A stretch of 41,815 nucleotides of DNA from Candidatus Parcubacteria bacterium (GCA_002869205.1 PKTJ01000020.1:1-41815), one strand, 5' to 3'. Counted from the stretch's first letter, positions 9,958-19,579 are shown. The notes: a model not told the origin generated them from the letters alone. A program made the numbers and translations.

Positions 9958-10317
9958 ATGGAAGAATATAAACGAGAAACAATTGAGTTAGATGCAACAG
10001 ATAGAGCTGTTGGTCGTGTTGCAACAGAAGCAGCAACAATTCTCATTGGTAAACATAAGCCAACATTTGAGCGTCATATTGACCGTGGTGACTTTGTGGT
10101 GATTAATAACGCAGGCAACGTGAAGTTCACAGGTAAAAAGCTTGTACAGAAAGATTATTACCGTCATACACAATATCCAGGTGGACTTATTACTACTGCA
10201 ATGAAAAAAGTATTTGAAAAAGATCCAACTGATGTTATGAGACGTGCAGTATATAGCATGCTTCCAAAAAACAAATTGAGAAAAGAAATGCTCAAGCGTT
10301 TAACTATCAACATTTAA
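9958..10317 (+). CDS. rplM: 50S ribosomal protein L13
   Basis: LDATDRAVGRVATEAATILIGKHKPTF; ATG at 9958 preferred over the track start at 9901, which reads the repeat. Confidence 0.95.
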   Translation: MEEYKRETIELDATDRAVGRVATEAATILIGKHKPTFERHIDRGDFVVINNAGNVKFTGKKLVQKDYYRHTQYPGGLITTAMKKVFEKDPTDVMRRAVYSMLPKNKLRKEMLKRLTINI

Positions 10318-10343
10318 TTGATACTACAGAGTTTTAACAAATA

Positions 10344-10426
10344 TTTTAGATCCTGATATTCGGATAATCCAGATTTACAGATGTTACATCCGTCAATCTG
10401 AATTATCCGGAAATCCGTATATTAAA
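10344..10426. repeat. 83-bp palindromic repeat, copy 2 (upstream of rpsI), central core inverted
   Basis: Same flanks and arms as copy 1; central 19 nt is its exact reverse complement. Confidence 0.9.
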
Positions 10427-10431
10427 GAAAT

Positions 10432-10842
10432 ATGAATACACAAACAAAAAAATCTGATTCTATGGCACGAGCTGTCGGACGACGCAAAAAAGCTTCTGCT
10501 CGCGTACGTATTGCTCCAGGAAAAGGCGCAATTGTGGTAAATGATAAAGATTACAAAGTATTTTTTCCTACAAAAATTTTACAAGACAAAGTTCTTTCTC
10601 CATTGGTAATTACCAGTAAAGAGAAAAGCTTGGATGTGACCGTAAAAGTAGTTGGTGGTGGTCCTGCTGGACAAGCCGGTGCCGTACGACATGGTATTGC
10701 TCGCGCACTTGTAGAATGGAATGAAGAATTGAAACCAGCGCTCAAAGCTGAGGGATTCATGACACGTGATCCACGTGCAAAAGAACGTAAAAAACCAGGT
10801 CTTCACAAAGCACGTCGTGCTCACCAGTGGAGAAAGCGTTAA
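10432..10842 (+). CDS. rpsI: 30S ribosomal protein S9
   Basis: AVGRRKKASARVRIAPGKG..DPRAKERKKPGLHKARRAHQWRKR. Confidence 0.96.
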   Translation: MNTQTKKSDSMARAVGRRKKASARVRIAPGKGAIVVNDKDYKVFFPTKILQDKVLSPLVITSKEKSLDVTVKVVGGGPAGQAGAVRHGIARALVEWNEELKPALKAEGFMTRDPRAKERKKPGLHKARRAHQWRKR

Positions 10843-10862
10843 AAACTATTTCAAACATTTAG

Positions 10863-10889
10863 ACACCATCCGAAAGGGTGGTGTTTTTT
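10863..10889 (+). terminator. rho-independent terminator after rpsI
   Basis: ACACCATCC gaaa GGGTGGTGT TTTTT. Confidence 0.85.
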
Positions 10890-10894
10890 ATTGG

Positions 10895-10938
10895 GTTAAC
10901 AAGTAACTAGTTTACTAGTCAACTAGTTACTTGTTAAC
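10895..10938. repeat. perfect 18-bp inverted repeat, 8-nt spacer
   Basis: GTTAACAAGTAACTAGTT / AACTAGTTACTTGTTAAC. Confidence 0.9.
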
Positions 10939-10984
10939 TTCGTTCATTGCTCCCATGCGTTTTTTAAGGTAAAATATACTCATT

Positions 10985-12415
10985 ATGAGTACATCGGTTG
11001 CAAAAAACACCGCCTTCATGACAGTGGCATCAGTATTCCAAAAGATCATTGCTTTTGGGTATTTTGCGATTATTGCGAGAAGTGTTGGGGCAGGGGATAC
11101 AGGGAAGTATTTCTTTGCTCTTTCTTTTACCACCATCTTTGTGGTGTTTGTAGATCTGGGTTTGACCAATGTGATGGTGCGTGAGGCAGCAAAACTCAAA
11201 GAAAAAGTGCAGGAATATTTTTCTGCTATTTTGTTTGTAAAATTTTTCTTGAGTATTCTTACATATGTTGCAGCGGTTATTGTAATAAACGCAATGGGAT
11301 ATCCAGTAGAAACAAAACATCTTGTTTATGTTTCTGGGATCACCATGTTATTTGATTCGCTTCACCTGTCTTTGTATGGCACGCTTCGTGCAATTGGAAA
11401 TTTGAAATATGAGGCGATCGGTATGGTGGGAAGTCAGCTCACGACCTTGATCCTTGGTTCAGTATTTTTGTATGTTGGTTTGCCACTTATTTATCTCATG
11501 GTCGCTTTTCTCATACCAAGTATACTAAATGTTTTGTTTGCATATACGATTGTGCATAGAAAATATAATATTAAGTTGAGATTAACGTACAATAAAAAAG
11601 TTTTGCGTTATATTATTCCCATTGTGATTCCTTTTGCTCTGGCGGGTATTTTTGGAAGAGTGTATTCATATATTGATTCAGTATTACTTTCTAAGCTTGC
11701 GGGGGATGTGGTAGTTGGCTGGTATAGCATTCCGTACAAAGTTGCATATGCATTTCAGTTTATTCCAATGGCACTGGTCGCGGCACTCTATCCACGATTC
11801 AGTGAATATTTTGTTCATGACAAAGAAAAATTACATTATGTATTCCACCAAGGTATCAAATACTTACTTTTGGTCGCGTTACCACTTGTCGTGGGCATCT
11901 CTTTGCTTTCCCGAGAAATAGTCACCACACTCTTTACTGATGAATATATTAATTCTATTTTACCACTTCAGATTCTCATGGTAGGGATAGTATTCTCGTA
12001 TCTGAATATCCATTTCGGGGCACTGCTTAATGCTTGTAATAAGCAAGTTACACAGACTGTTTTGATAGGAATAGTAATGATACTCAATATTGGCTTCAAT
12101 ATCGTTTTTATACCTCAATATGGGGCCGTAGGAGCCGCTCTGGCAGCTGTTTTGGGTAATATTGGGCTCATGCTCATGAGTCTGTTTATTGTGCCTAAAA
12201 TCACAAAAATCAACGTCCGATTTTTGGGAGAGGCTATGATAAGACTCATCTTATCTGCTGGAGTAATGGGTGCATTGGTATGGTATACTAATATGCATAT
12301 GGGATTTGTCTTTGCGATTGTCGCAGGGCTTATTTCATATCCAGTTATGTTATTTATTACACTAGCAGTTACAAGGAAACAGATGGCGGAAATGGTGAAT
12401 TTAGTTAAAAAGTAA
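10985..12415 (+). CDS. polysaccharide flippase (Wzx/MATE-like)
   Basis: 476-aa polytopic protein, oligosaccharide flippase pattern. Confidence 0.85.
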   Translation: MSTSVAKNTAFMTVASVFQKIIAFGYFAIIARSVGAGDTGKYFFALSFTTIFVVFVDLGLTNVMVREAAKLKEKVQEYFSAILFVKFFLSILTYVAAVIVINAMGYPVETKHLVYVSGITMLFDSLHLSLYGTLRAIGNLKYEAIGMVGSQLTTLILGSVFLYVGLPLIYLMVAFLIPSILNVLFAYTIVHRKYNIKLRLTYNKKVLRYIIPIVIPFALAGIFGRVYSYIDSVLLSKLAGDVVVGWYSIPYKVAYAFQFIPMALVAALYPRFSEYFVHDKEKLHYVFHQGIKYLLLVALPLVVGISLLSREIVTTLFTDEYINSILPLQILMVGIVFSYLNIHFGALLNACNKQVTQTVLIGIVMILNIGFNIVFIPQYGAVGAALAAVLGNIGLMLMSLFIVPKITKINVRFLGEAMIRLILSAGVMGALVWYTNMHMGFVFAIVAGLISYPVMLFITLAVTRKQMAEMVNLVKK

Positions 12416-12416
12416 A

Positions 12417-12492
12417 AAGTTTGAAAGTTCATAAAGAACTTACAATACGTAAAAACTTTATAACTTTAAGAACTTTATAAACTTTCAAACTT
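12417..12492. repeat. imperfect 20-bp inverted repeat in intergenic spacer
   Basis: AAGTTTGAAAGTTCATAAAG / CTTTATAAACTTTCAAACTT (19/20). Confidence 0.8.
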
Positions 12493-12498
12493 ATATCT

Positions 12499-13647
12499 AT
12501 GAAAAAAATATTAATTACAACTCTTGAATATCCGCCGCATGTCGGTGGTGTGGCAACGTATGTTCACCAGATGGCGCAAGCTATGGATAAAGAAAAAGTG
12601 GTGGTCCTCGCGCCAAAGATGAAAGGTGATACACAATGGGATGAGGGTGTACAATACAAAATCATTAGAAAAAAACAATTATTTCCAAAATTTGTTTGGC
12701 CACGGTGGATAAAACTTGTTTTTCAGATGAGAAAGATTGTTAAGCAAGAAGAAATTGAAATAATTCTTATCAATCATGTATTACCAGTCGGGTACGTGGG
12801 ATGGATAATCAAGAAGATGTTGAAAGTTCCATACGTTATTATCTCTCACGGAACGGATATACTCATGGGGACACGCAATAAGTGGAAGATTAACATGGTA
12901 AAAAAGGTAATGGGAGAGTCAGAACAGATCATTTTTAATAGTGAATCACTCAAGCGAAGATTGTTACGCGTACTTCCTGAATTTGAAAATAAATCCACTG
13001 TATCATACCCATGTCCTGACAAAGAATTTTTGTCTCCACCTCCACAAGAGGAAATTGATAGACTTCGTAGCACGCTTGCGCTTGAAGGAAAAAAGGTGTT
13101 ACTAACTGTATCGCGTATAGAAGATGGCAAAGGATTTCCTCATCTCGTACGTGCCATACCAAAGCTACTCGAAAGTGAACCACATCTTGTTTGGCTCATT
13201 GTGGGAGACGGTCCCAAAAAACAAGAAATTCTCAATGATATTCAAAAACATTCATTACAAAACGTCGTCCGTTATGTAGGCGAAGTTCCTCATGAAGATT
13301 TGAAAGTATATTATTATTTGGCTGATGTGTTTGCGTTATTCACTCATCCAGACGAAGGACGAGAAGAGGGTCTCGGTCTGGTGTTTTTAGAAGCTGCAGC
13401 CACCGGACTTCCTATAGTTGCAGGAAAGAGTGGTGGAGTGGAGGAAGCAGTACTTCATACACAGACAGGAATTGTTATCGACGTGCAGCAGCAAGCCATG
13501 GCTATGGATGATACAATATTACAATTACTTCAAAACGAAGAATATGCCAATCGTCTTGCAGATAATGCAAAGAAAAGAATTGAAACAAGTTTTCGCTGGG
13601 ATAGTCAGCTGAAAAAACTTGAGGAGTGGATTGGAGCAATTAGTTAG
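12499..13647 (+). CDS. GT4-family glycosyltransferase
   Basis: N-terminal PPHVGGVATYV, C-terminal EGLGLVFLEAAATGLPIVAGKSGG. Confidence 0.9.
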   Translation: MKKILITTLEYPPHVGGVATYVHQMAQAMDKEKVVVLAPKMKGDTQWDEGVQYKIIRKKQLFPKFVWPRWIKLVFQMRKIVKQEEIEIILINHVLPVGYVGWIIKKMLKVPYVIISHGTDILMGTRNKWKINMVKKVMGESEQIIFNSESLKRRLLRVLPEFENKSTVSYPCPDKEFLSPPPQEEIDRLRSTLALEGKKVLLTVSRIEDGKGFPHLVRAIPKLLESEPHLVWLIVGDGPKKQEILNDIQKHSLQNVVRYVGEVPHEDLKVYYYLADVFALFTHPDEGREEGLGLVFLEAAATGLPIVAGKSGGVEEAVLHTQTGIVIDVQQQAMAMDDTILQLLQNEEYANRLADNAKKRIETSFRWDSQLKKLEEWIGAIS

Positions 13648-13708
13648 AAAGTTGTAAAGTATATAAAGTACTTTTTAACTTTTTACTTTATAAACTTTAA
13701 AATCAAAT

Positions 13709-14326
13709 ATGAAAGATTTAAAATTAAAAGAAGGGGAGCGAATTGTGGACGAAGTTCGTCAATACGGCCTCACTACCATATGGTCATGGGTGGGAGGATT
13801 TTTGCTTTTATCTATTGCAGCGTTTTTTATGTTTTGGTTATTTCGTCATGATTGGTGGGGACAGGGCTTGTTTGGGTTACTTATTATTACTGGTTTATTT
13901 ATATTTTTCCGCACTTATTTTTTGTGGAAGAAAAATGTGTTTTTCATTACGACGCATCGACTTATAGATATTGAACAGCAAGGTTTTTTTCATCGTGTGG
14001 TTTCTGAAATTCCGTATGACCAGGTCGAAGATGTGTCAGGAAAGGTGAGTGGTATGTTTGGAATGGTCTTTCGCTATGGTGACGTACGTATACAAACCGG
14101 AAGTGGAAAGGTAAAAATAATAGTTCCTCATGTAAAACGTCCACTCCAACTCCAACAACAGATAAATGAAATGAGAGAGCGTCATGTTTCTAAATACGCT
14201 CATGAATTTAGTGGAGATGTGGCAGAAGTCATTATTGATAAGCTCTATGAGCTCGAATTACCAGATTTGAGACGTGTACAAAAGGTGCTTGATAAGCGTG
14301 CAAAGAAATTAAATGAGAAAGAATAA
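13709..14326 (+). CDS. PH-domain (YdbS-like) membrane protein
   Basis: Two TM helices followed by bPH2-like TTHRLIDIEQQGFFHRVVSEIPYDQVEDV. Confidence 0.7.
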   Translation: MKDLKLKEGERIVDEVRQYGLTTIWSWVGGFLLLSIAAFFMFWLFRHDWWGQGLFGLLIITGLFIFFRTYFLWKKNVFFITTHRLIDIEQQGFFHRVVSEIPYDQVEDVSGKVSGMFGMVFRYGDVRIQTGSGKVKIIVPHVKRPLQLQQQINEMRERHVSKYAHEFSGDVAEVIIDKLYELELPDLRRVQKVLDKRAKKLNEKE

Positions 14327-14401
14327 AATGGCTCTAAAAGGGTCATTTTTTAACACAGTTAGAGCTATTCATCAAAATGTAGATATGGTATACTTCTCTT
14401 T

Positions 14402-14827
14402 ATGAAAAGAGATGAACAACGATCCTCTGTAGGGCGCTTTTTTGCATCGCGTAGTTTTTTGGTTATTGCACTTGTGGTGATGACATTGTTTACTCTTGGG
14501 TTTGCGCGAGCGTATTATCAGGATTACAAGGTCAAACAGCAGATCAATCAGCTGGAAGAAGAGGTAAAGTTACTTGAAAATAAGAAAATTGAGTCTATTG
14601 ATATTCTCAAGTATGTTGCGAGTGACAAATACGTCGAGGACAAGGCACGAACCGAGCTCAATATGAAGGCTCCGGGTGAGCAGGTTATATTTATTCAGGA
14701 TTTGAACGAGGAAAACAGGGAGGGAGCGCTAAACGATGAGTACCGAGGAGAGGATGGACAAGTGCTCTCAAATCCGGTAAAATGGTTCTATTATTTCATT
14801 CATAAATCTCTCCCACCTGGGGAATAA
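14402..14827 (+). CDS. septum formation initiator (FtsB/DivIC-like)
   Basis: N-terminal TM, short coiled coil, YVEDKARTELNM motif. Confidence 0.75.
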   Translation: MKRDEQRSSVGRFFASRSFLVIALVVMTLFTLGFARAYYQDYKVKQQINQLEEEVKLLENKKIESIDILKYVASDKYVEDKARTELNMKAPGEQVIFIQDLNEENREGALNDEYRGEDGQVLSNPVKWFYYFIHKSLPPGE

Positions 14828-14844
14828 TATCTAATATTTAGAAT

Positions 14845-15882
14845 ATGTCAGAAGAACAAAACGTTTCTGTTGAAAAGGAACAGAAAGAAAAAAAAGGAGG
14901 TTCTCTAAGCGCAGTTCACATGCTTGTGCTTGGATTTGTTATCGCACTTCTTGTAGGTGTGGGTATCTTTTATTCTGTCGGGGTGAAAGGAATAAAAGCT
15001 CAATCACAGTCTCCAATTACACTGAGTGCTGCAGGATTTTTTAAATTACCTGTAGCAAAGGTAGGTGGCTCTAAAATTCTGTATGCTGATTATGTAGATA
15101 ATATTGCTGCAATGCAATTATTTTATGATACTGATACCGAAGGACTACCAATACCAACTGACGAAGAAATGTCAGACTTTGTATTAAGTCGATTGATTAT
15201 AAATAAAGTTATTGGTTCTGCTGCAGAGGAACTAGGTGTTTCACTTAGTGAAGAAGAATTAGATGTAGTAGTAGAAAATCAAATTTTGGTAAATTTTGAA
15301 AACAGAGAAAAAGCAGACGAAGAAATTCTTAGTCGGTATGGATGGACATTTGATGAATTTATCCAGAAAATTGTAGAACCAACAGAGTTGGAAAAGAAGC
15401 TTAGTGACGAATATATGGCTGCAAACCAAGCAAATCCAGAAGATGTTCGTGCACAGGCCGAGGAAGTTCTCGAACGTATAAAAAATGGTGAAGAATTCGA
15501 AACCCTTGCTGCAGAATTTGGATCTGATGGAACCAAAGAGGTCGGTGGTGATCTCGGTTGGTTTGGTAAAGGTGCTATGGTCCCTGAATTTGAAGCAGCT
15601 GCTTTTGCACTTGAGGCAGGAGAACTCAGCGAAGAGTTGGTAGAAACACAATTTGGATATCATATTGTGCGTACAGATGACAAACGAACAGTGACTGATG
15701 AAGAAACTGGAGAAGAATCAGAAGAAGTGAGTGCGCGACATATCCTGTTTATGACAGGAGCTGGAGATGCGGCAGATTTCCGTCAGTTTATGAATGATAA
15801 ATTACAAAATTCTGATGTACAAGTGGTAGAAGGTATACACAATCCATTTGAAGAATTTTTCAAAACAGAAGTTCCAGAATAA
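14845..15882 (+). CDS. parvulin-type peptidyl-prolyl isomerase (SurA/PrsA-like)
   Basis: PPIC motifs GGDLGWFGKGAMVPEFEAAAFALEAGELSEELVETQFGYHIVR. Confidence 0.9.
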   Translation: MSEEQNVSVEKEQKEKKGGSLSAVHMLVLGFVIALLVGVGIFYSVGVKGIKAQSQSPITLSAAGFFKLPVAKVGGSKILYADYVDNIAAMQLFYDTDTEGLPIPTDEEMSDFVLSRLIINKVIGSAAEELGVSLSEEELDVVVENQILVNFENREKADEEILSRYGWTFDEFIQKIVEPTELEKKLSDEYMAANQANPEDVRAQAEEVLERIKNGEEFETLAAEFGSDGTKEVGGDLGWFGKGAMVPEFEAAAFALEAGELSEELVETQFGYHIVRTDDKRTVTDEETGEESEEVSARHILFMTGAGDAADFRQFMNDKLQNSDVQVVEGIHNPFEEFFKTEVPE

Positions 15883-15903
15883 CAATCTTTTAGAAGAATA
15901 TTT

Positions 15904-15927
15904 AAACCACGCATAAGCGTGGTTTAA
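15904..15927 (+). terminator. hairpin AAACCACGC/GCGTGGTTT before tRNA-Gly
   Basis: Perfect stem; T-run weak. Confidence 0.5.
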
Positions 15928-15930
15928 AAT

Positions 15931-16001
15931 GCGGGATTAGTATAGTGGTAATACGTTTGCTTCCCAAGCAAAAGTCGCCAGTTCGATTCTGGTATTCCGC
16001 T
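15931..16001 (+). tRNA. tRNA-Gly (CCC)
   Basis: Cloverleaf: acceptor GCGGGAT/ATTCCGC, anticodon loop TTCCCAA, T-loop TTCGATT. Confidence 0.9.
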
Positions 16002-16005
16002 CAAA

Positions 16006-16284
16006 TCAGGCCGCTGTAACAAGTTGATATGAAGCAAATTCAATAACTTTCAGAGCTAGTGTAAATAGTGCTGCTATAGGAAGTAGCCACCATTTAATGA
16101 ACAATTGTTTTTTTGAAAAAAAGAATATTAGTAAGAGAATAACAATCAAACAAATTGAATAGGTTATCAAAGAAAATTCTTTTGCTTCTTCTGCAAGAGG
16201 GGAATTGATAGTAAAAGATATGTATAATCTATAAATATTCCACAAAGATAAAAAACTATAGATTGCGATGTTCAAAAATTTCAT
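16006..16284 (-). CDS. small hypothetical membrane protein (92 aa)
   Basis: Three hydrophobic segments; no antisense gene. Confidence 0.5.
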   Translation of the reverse strand: MKFLNIAIYSFLSLWNIYRLYISFTINSPLAEEAKEFSLITYSICLIVILLLIFFFSKKQLFIKWWLLPIAALFTLALKVIEFASYQLVTAA

Positions 16285-16344
16285 ATTAATTAGATTACAT
16301 TAAATTGAATTAAGTATACATCTAATAAATTAATTAGACAACGC

Positions 16345-16677
16345 ATGTTAAAACAATCAGACCACTACAAAATAAAAGTAACGGTGCCACTTGAGTCAGC
16401 TGATAGTGTCCGCGATGCACTCGGGAGTGCTGGCGCAGGAAGATTCAATAAGTACGATCATTGTTCTTTCATGTATCCAGTGAAGGGTAGTTTTCGTCCA
16501 CTCGAAGGAGCCAGTCCAGCAATTGGGAGTGTGGGAAATGTAGAAGAGGTGGATGAAATGTGTATCGAATGTATATGTCACAAAGATATTATTGAGGAAG
16601 TGGTCGTCGCATTAAAGAAGGCTCATCCATATGAAGAGCCTGCGATTGACATACTTCCGAGGTTTGAAATAAGTTAG
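16345..16677 (+). CDS. YqfO/NIF3-C-terminal-domain-like protein
   Basis: YKIKVTVPLESADSVRDALGSAGAGRFNKYDHCSFMYPVKGSFRPLEGASPAIG..HPYEEPAIDILP. Confidence 0.8.
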   Translation: MLKQSDHYKIKVTVPLESADSVRDALGSAGAGRFNKYDHCSFMYPVKGSFRPLEGASPAIGSVGNVEEVDEMCIECICHKDIIEEVVVALKKAHPYEEPAIDILPRFEIS

Positions 16678-16747
16678 CTAGTTTGTAAGTTAACTAGTTA
16701 TCCAGTTATTAAATAAAAAAATCATCCTTTTGGGGGTGATTTTTTTG

Positions 16748-16820
16748 AGCCGAAAACGGGGATCGAACCCGTGACCTACGCGTTACGAGTGCGTCGCTCT
16801 ACCAACTGAGCTATCTCGGC
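16748..16820 (-). tRNA. tRNA-Thr (CGT)
   Basis: Reverse complement GCCGAGATAGCTCAGTTGGTAGAGC..CTCGTAA..GGTTCGATCC..CGGC. Confidence 0.88.
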
Positions 16821-16977
16821 ATACTTACAGAGAATATATTATCAAGTCTATGCTCGTTCGTCAATCATAATTATGGTACTCAATATATAATTATGATATA
16901 ATATTTTTAGTTAGTAAGTTAGCTAGTTCATAAGTAGCTAGTCAACTTATAAACTAGCTAACTAGTAAACTAAACAT

Positions 16978-17658
16978 GTGATCGTTCTCAAGAATTTATC
17001 AAAACAATATACACGCGATAGTGTTGGCCTCCATGAGGTCGATCTTCATATTCAGCCAGGTGAATTTGTGTCAGTAGTTGGACAAAGTGGTACTGGTAAG
17101 ACTACTATGGTGAAGCTTCTTATTGCAGAAGAACGTCCAAGTGCTGGGAAAATAGAAATTGGTGGATGGGATATTACTAATATCTCCCGACATGATGTAC
17201 CCTTACTTCGTCGTCAGATTGGAGTGATTTTTCAAGATTTCAAATTATTACCCCAAAAGACAGTGCTTGAAAATGTTGAGTTTGCCCTAGAGGTTGCAGG
17301 AGAACGTAAAAGCCGTATCCAACAAGTGGTTCCTAGAGTTCTCGATATTGTAGGTCTTTCGCACAAGAATGAGCGATATCCTCATCAGTTGTCAGGTGGT
17401 GAGCAACAGCGTGTAGCTATAGCACGTGCACTTGTGCATCGCCCAAAGATTCTTGTAGCTGATGAGCCTACGGGAAATTTGGATTCTATAAATACACAAG
17501 AGATTATAGAGATTCTCAAAAAAATTAATGAGTTTGGTACTACCATTCTACTAGTAACACACAATAGAGAAGTGGTAAATCAACTCAAGCGTCGTGTGGT
17601 CACACTACACGATGGTCGTCTGATTTCAGACGAACATAAAGGTAAATATCGTCTTTAA
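16978..17658 (+). CDS. ftsE: cell-division ATP-binding protein FtsE
   Basis: Walker A GQSGTGKTT, LSGGEQQRVAIARAL, FQDFKLLP; GTG start. Confidence 0.93.
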   Translation: MIVLKNLSKQYTRDSVGLHEVDLHIQPGEFVSVVGQSGTGKTTMVKLLIAEERPSAGKIEIGGWDITNISRHDVPLLRRQIGVIFQDFKLLPQKTVLENVEFALEVAGERKSRIQQVVPRVLDIVGLSHKNERYPHQLSGGEQQRVAIARALVHRPKILVADEPTGNLDSINTQEIIEILKKINEFGTTILLVTHNREVVNQLKRRVVTLHDGRLISDEHKGKYRL

Positions 17659-17729
17659 GTTTACAAGTTGATAAGTTAGCAAGTAACTAGTTAACTTGTA
17701 AACTTATCAACTTATCAACTAACAATTTT

Positions 17730-18641
17730 ATGCTTGCAAGCTTTTTTCGAATAGTAAAGTTCTCCCTTCAGGATATATTCCGTAACATGAGTCTGTCATT
17801 TATGACCGTACTTATTTTGATACTCATGTTGTTGTCTATCAACACATTGATTGTGGTACGTGTGATCACTGATGAATCTATAAAGACAGTAAAAGAACAA
17901 ATCGATGTGAGTATCTATTTCCACCCTGAAAGCACTGAGGAAGAAATTGCAGAAGTGCGTGAGTATGTAGGTTCGTTTCCTGAAGTTGAAAATGAAGTAT
18001 ATCAGACCAAAGAAGAAGTGTTAGAAGATTTTAAAGAAACATATTCAGATAACAGAGATATATTATCTTCACTCGATGAGCTAGGAGAAAATCCTTTGGG
18101 ACCAACACTTATTGTGAAGACGCGTGAGCCAAAAGATTATGAGAAAATTATCAATGCACTGAGTGTCCCTGAATATGAAAATATTATAGAAGCAAAAACA
18201 TTTGGTGACACACAGGTAGCAATAGATAGAATTCATTCAGTTACTACACAGGTAGAGAGATTTACGTATTTCCTTACCGCACTTTTTGCAACAATTGCAT
18301 TTGTTATTATATTCAATACGATTCGTGTAGCGATTTACACACAGCGTGCTGAGATTGGTATCAAGCGACTTGTGGGTGCAACAAATTGGTTCATTAGTGG
18401 ACCATACATGCTCGAATCTCTCATTTTTTCTATTATTAGTGTTGCGGTGACATATGGAATTGCACATTTTTCTCTTGGGTTCCTCGATCCATACATGAGC
18501 GTAGTTTTTGGTGAACAAGAACTTCTCGCAAATTACTTTAGCTCACATATTTTCTTTATACTTGGTATAGAATTTGTCTCAGTATTCTTACTTACGATTG
18601 TATCAAGCGGACTTGCCATGAGAAGGTATTTGAAGACGTAA
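17730..18641 (+). CDS. ftsX: cell-division permease FtsX
   Basis: 4-TM FtsX architecture, FNTIRVAIYTQRAEIGIKRLVGATNWFI..P..ES. Confidence 0.93.
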   Translation: MLASFFRIVKFSLQDIFRNMSLSFMTVLILILMLLSINTLIVVRVITDESIKTVKEQIDVSIYFHPESTEEEIAEVREYVGSFPEVENEVYQTKEEVLEDFKETYSDNRDILSSLDELGENPLGPTLIVKTREPKDYEKIINALSVPEYENIIEAKTFGDTQVAIDRIHSVTTQVERFTYFLTALFATIAFVIIFNTIRVAIYTQRAEIGIKRLVGATNWFISGPYMLESLIFSIISVAVTYGIAHFSLGFLDPYMSVVFGEQELLANYFSSHIFFILGIEFVSVFLLTIVSSGLAMRRYLKT

Positions 18642-18718
18642 GGTTTTGTAAACAAAAAAAAGACACGATCAATTCGTGTTTTTTTGACTAAATTTAGCTA
18701 AAAAAATGCATAGATACC

Positions 18719-18747
18719 TTGACAAAATAGTTGATTTGTGCTATATT
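18719..18747 (+). promoter_or_regulatory. sigma70-like promoter of GC-rich island 1
   Basis: TTGACA-17 nt-TATATT. Confidence 0.7.
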
Positions 18748-18798
18748 GTTTTGTTTGATATTGATTCAAGCGAAGCTCTTTTAAGTTTATCTAATGTC

Positions 18799-18843
18799 CC
18801 TGGGTTATATAAGGATCAAAATATGGTTTTTATATAACCCAGG
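18799..18843 (+). promoter_or_regulatory. 14-bp perfect hairpin in leader of GC-rich island 1
   Basis: CCTGGGTTATATAA / TTATATAACCCAGG, 17-nt loop, no T-run. Confidence 0.8.
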
Positions 18844-18893
18844 AACGATGCCCCTAATGCGCATCAATTCTCAAGATGATAGGATAGAAAATC

Positions 18894-19517
18894 ATGAGCG
18901 AGATGAAGAAGGGTCTGGTCGCCGAAAACGTGGACGACCTCAGAGGTCTGCTCGAGGGCGAGAAGAAGTTCAAGCTCGTCATCGTAGAGAGAAACAAGGA
19001 GAGTGACTTCGGTGCTCTCAGCGGTCCCATCATCTTCCGGGAGGATGAGGACGGGGAGTACATGAGCGTGTTCCCGAAGCTTTCTCCGTCTCCGTTCCGA
19101 TTCCACATCGGCGAAGGACTCCTGTTCGAGGAGCAGACGGATGGAAGTCTCCACTTCACGCACACCGACTACAAGTGGCGGCTCATTCGCCTGGATGTCT
19201 CTCGGAAGGTTTCCGAGCACGACAAGGGGGTTTCCGAGCTGCTTCTTCACCGGCGGTTCCACCTCGAGGTGATCCATCAGCCCGTCGGCACCGTCGACAA
19301 GTACGACGTGAGTGGCGAAGTCTGGATCGCGGGTCAGCTGATCTCGACCCACATCTCGATCCCCACTACCGCTCATCAGATGCCCTTCGCGCTCTACCTG
19401 CGAGGGTCCGGCGAGCTCGGAGACCTCTTCTTCGAGGAGAACGAGTACGGCGGCATCACGTTCTACTACGCGAGCAAGCGGCACGTCTACGAGCTCGTTC
19501 GCGTCAACACCTACTAG
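18894..19517 (+). CDS. GC-rich orphan protein, unknown function (island 1)
   Basis: 207-aa ORF, strong G/C third-position bias unlike neighbours. Confidence 0.8.
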   Translation: MSEMKKGLVAENVDDLRGLLEGEKKFKLVIVERNKESDFGALSGPIIFREDEDGEYMSVFPKLSPSPFRFHIGEGLLFEEQTDGSLHFTHTDYKWRLIRLDVSRKVSEHDKGVSELLLHRRFHLEVIHQPVGTVDKYDVSGEVWIAGQLISTHISIPTTAHQMPFALYLRGSGELGDLFFEENEYGGITFYYASKRHVYELVRVNTY

Positions 19518-19525
19518 GGGGAGAA

Positions 19526-19549
19526 ATGAACAACATTAGAGCGCCGTGA
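19526..19549 (+). CDS. mini-ORF MNNIRAP (tail module copy A)
   Basis: GGGGGAG SD, ATGAACAACATTAGAGCGCCGTGA; matches two other mini-ORFs in window. Confidence 0.55.
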   Translation: MNNIRAP

Positions 19550-19579
19550 GGGAAGCGGCGAAAAACAAGTTCCCTTCCC
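19542..19579 (+). ncRNA. predicted H-type pseudoknot (tail module copy A)
   Basis: CGCCG/CGGCG stem; loop AGGGAA or GGGAAG pairs with TTCCCT or CTTCCC after A-rich linker. Confidence 0.6.

Noticed and set aside
16003-16018. AAATCAGGCCGCTGT similarity to AAATCAGGGCCGCTGT at 40393-40408
   Set aside because: Short, gapped, and in an unrelated context (3' of tRNA-Gly, end of a minus-strand ORF); likely coincidence.
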